DNA of 64,000 bases from Pseudalkalibacillus salsuginis (GTDB taxonomy: Bacteria > Bacillota > Bacilli > Bacillales > Fictibacillaceae). The position numbers and the translations under genes are program-made. The number at the start of each line of letters is the position of its first letter. Position 1 is the first letter of the stretch. The notes below the pieces were generated by a model, which was not told the origin of the DNA, searched no databases, and saw only the letters and a program-made list of their open reading frames with translations. Below, piece after piece: positions 63,622 through 64,000 of the stretch. The stretch is taken from the NCBI RefSeq assembly GCF_021646685.1, contig NZ_JAKJHW010000010.1, forward strand, positions 1 through 64,000, given 5' to 3'.

Positions 63622-64000
63622 TTACGTTGTTAAAAAATAATAAAAGTGCTCTATATCTTTCTTGTATCCCACTTTCTCATAAAGTTGTTGAGCACTTATA
63701 TTGTCTTCTGCCGTCTCTAAAAGGATACCTGCTGAACCAGATTGGTAAGAAAGTTCTTTGGCTTTAGATAGTAGTTTTTCTCCTATACCTTGCCTTCTGG
63801 ACCTCTTATCCACATATAGATCATTCAATAACCACTGCCTTTTTAAACCTACGGATGAAAATATCGGATATAATTGGACAAATCCTATAGCTGTCATGGA
63901 TTCATCCTTATCTAAAGCTAAATAGATCACCGACTCTTCCTTTTCCAACCGTTCTTTTAGGAATGCTTTGCCAGCTTCATAGTCAGATGGTTTACCGTAA
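63622..64000 (-). CDS. GNAT-family N-acetyltransferase, truncated by window edge
   Basis: The frame stays open to the right edge (YGKPSDYEAGKAFLKE upstream of the internal TTG at 63948), so the start lies outside. The visible 125 residues contain the acetyl-CoA pyrophosphate loop DKRSRRQGIGEKLLSKA and IEHFYYFL at the end. Substrate unknown. Confidence 0.88.
   Translation of the reverse strand, partial: YGKPSDYEAGKAFLKERLEKEESVIYLALDKDESMTAIGFVQLYPIFSSVGLKRQWLLNDLYVDKRSRRQGIGEKLLSKAKELSYQSGSAGILLETAEDNISAQQLYEKVGYKKDIEHFYYFLTT

Noticed and set aside
1-64000. CRISPR arrays, tRNA and rRNA genes
   Set aside because: No regularly spaced repeats or tRNA/rRNA cores were recognised on reading both strands; a tRNAscan or CRISPR search was not possible.

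Overview
The window looks like a chromosomal segment of an aerobic, spore-forming Bacillaceae (Firmicutes) with moderate-to-low GC. The reasons are strong GGAGG ribosome-binding sites with many TTG/GTG starts, Bacillus-type families (YjzC, YjcZ-like, YkuK, DUF2515/YppC, DUF2512/YndM, odhAB, RNase J), class D sortase biology and Bacillaceae-type intergenic repeats. The genus cannot be fixed from the sequence alone. No rRNA, tRNA, CRISPR array, prophage or complete insertion sequence was seen.

Layout. 0-8.6 kb: small stress/housekeeping genes (CBS-pair protein, YjzC, zinc alcohol dehydrogenase, excisionase-type HTH), an RNase J1-type nuclease followed by an internally deleted remnant of release factor 3 (prfC), a flavodoxin-fold reductase, a carotenoid-desaturase-like gene broken by one base in a T8 run, and an MBL hydrolase. 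8.8-13 kb: odhA-odhB, the E1/E2 of 2-oxoglutarate dehydrogenase. 13.7-19.5 kb: scattered single genes (LVIVD secreted protein, MFS exporter, four-helix Cys-rich copper-binding-type protein, guanylate-kinase-like protein with altered P-loop, a 47-residue membrane peptide, serine hydrolase).

19.5-24.3 kb is the most unusual region. A cyclic-di-GMP-I riboswitch, enclosed in a terminator-like stem, precedes an orphan GspE/PilB-like ATPase with an MshEN (c-di-GMP-binding) N-terminus and degenerate catalytic motifs. A CheY-like protein with an acidic linker and an unrecognised C-terminal domain follows it. Directly upstream on the same strand lies a class D sortase translationally coupled to an acidic, repeat-containing surface protein with an LPKTA sorting signal. 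No pilus, secretin or platform gene is present.

25.5-36.9 kb is a leftward cobamide-salvage operon under a cobalamin riboswitch: btuF-btuC-btuD/cbiZ fusion-cbiB-cobD-cobU-cobQ-cobS-cobC-(cobU-like)-pduO-cblT-cblS. It covers corrinoid import, remodelling, adenosylation, lower-ligand activation and nucleotide-loop assembly; corrin-ring genes are absent. 37.4-43.1 kb: a PCYCGCG lipoprotein and a five-gene Nik/Cnt/Opp-type ABC transporter whose promoter carries two Zur-like boxes. A third Zur-like box lies in front of a truncated COG0523 (CobW/ZagA-type) GTPase at 62 kb, so zinc limitation links two distant loci.

43.4-52.1 kb: serine hydrolase, FabH, squalene-hopene/tetraprenyl cyclase, DUF2515, a membrane protein, a Rieske-helical protein and small orphan genes. 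52.5-56 kb: fixABCX (electron-bifurcating ETF and its quinone oxidoreductase). 56.3-58.4 kb: a DUF4212/sodium-solute symporter pair preceded by a 19-codon leader ORF. 58.5-64 kb: a membrane protein, alpha/beta hydrolase, TetR regulator, the COG0523 remnant, a DUF2512 membrane protein, an NRDE-family protein and an edge-truncated GNAT acetyltransferase. Short dispersed repeats occur in several intergenic gaps.
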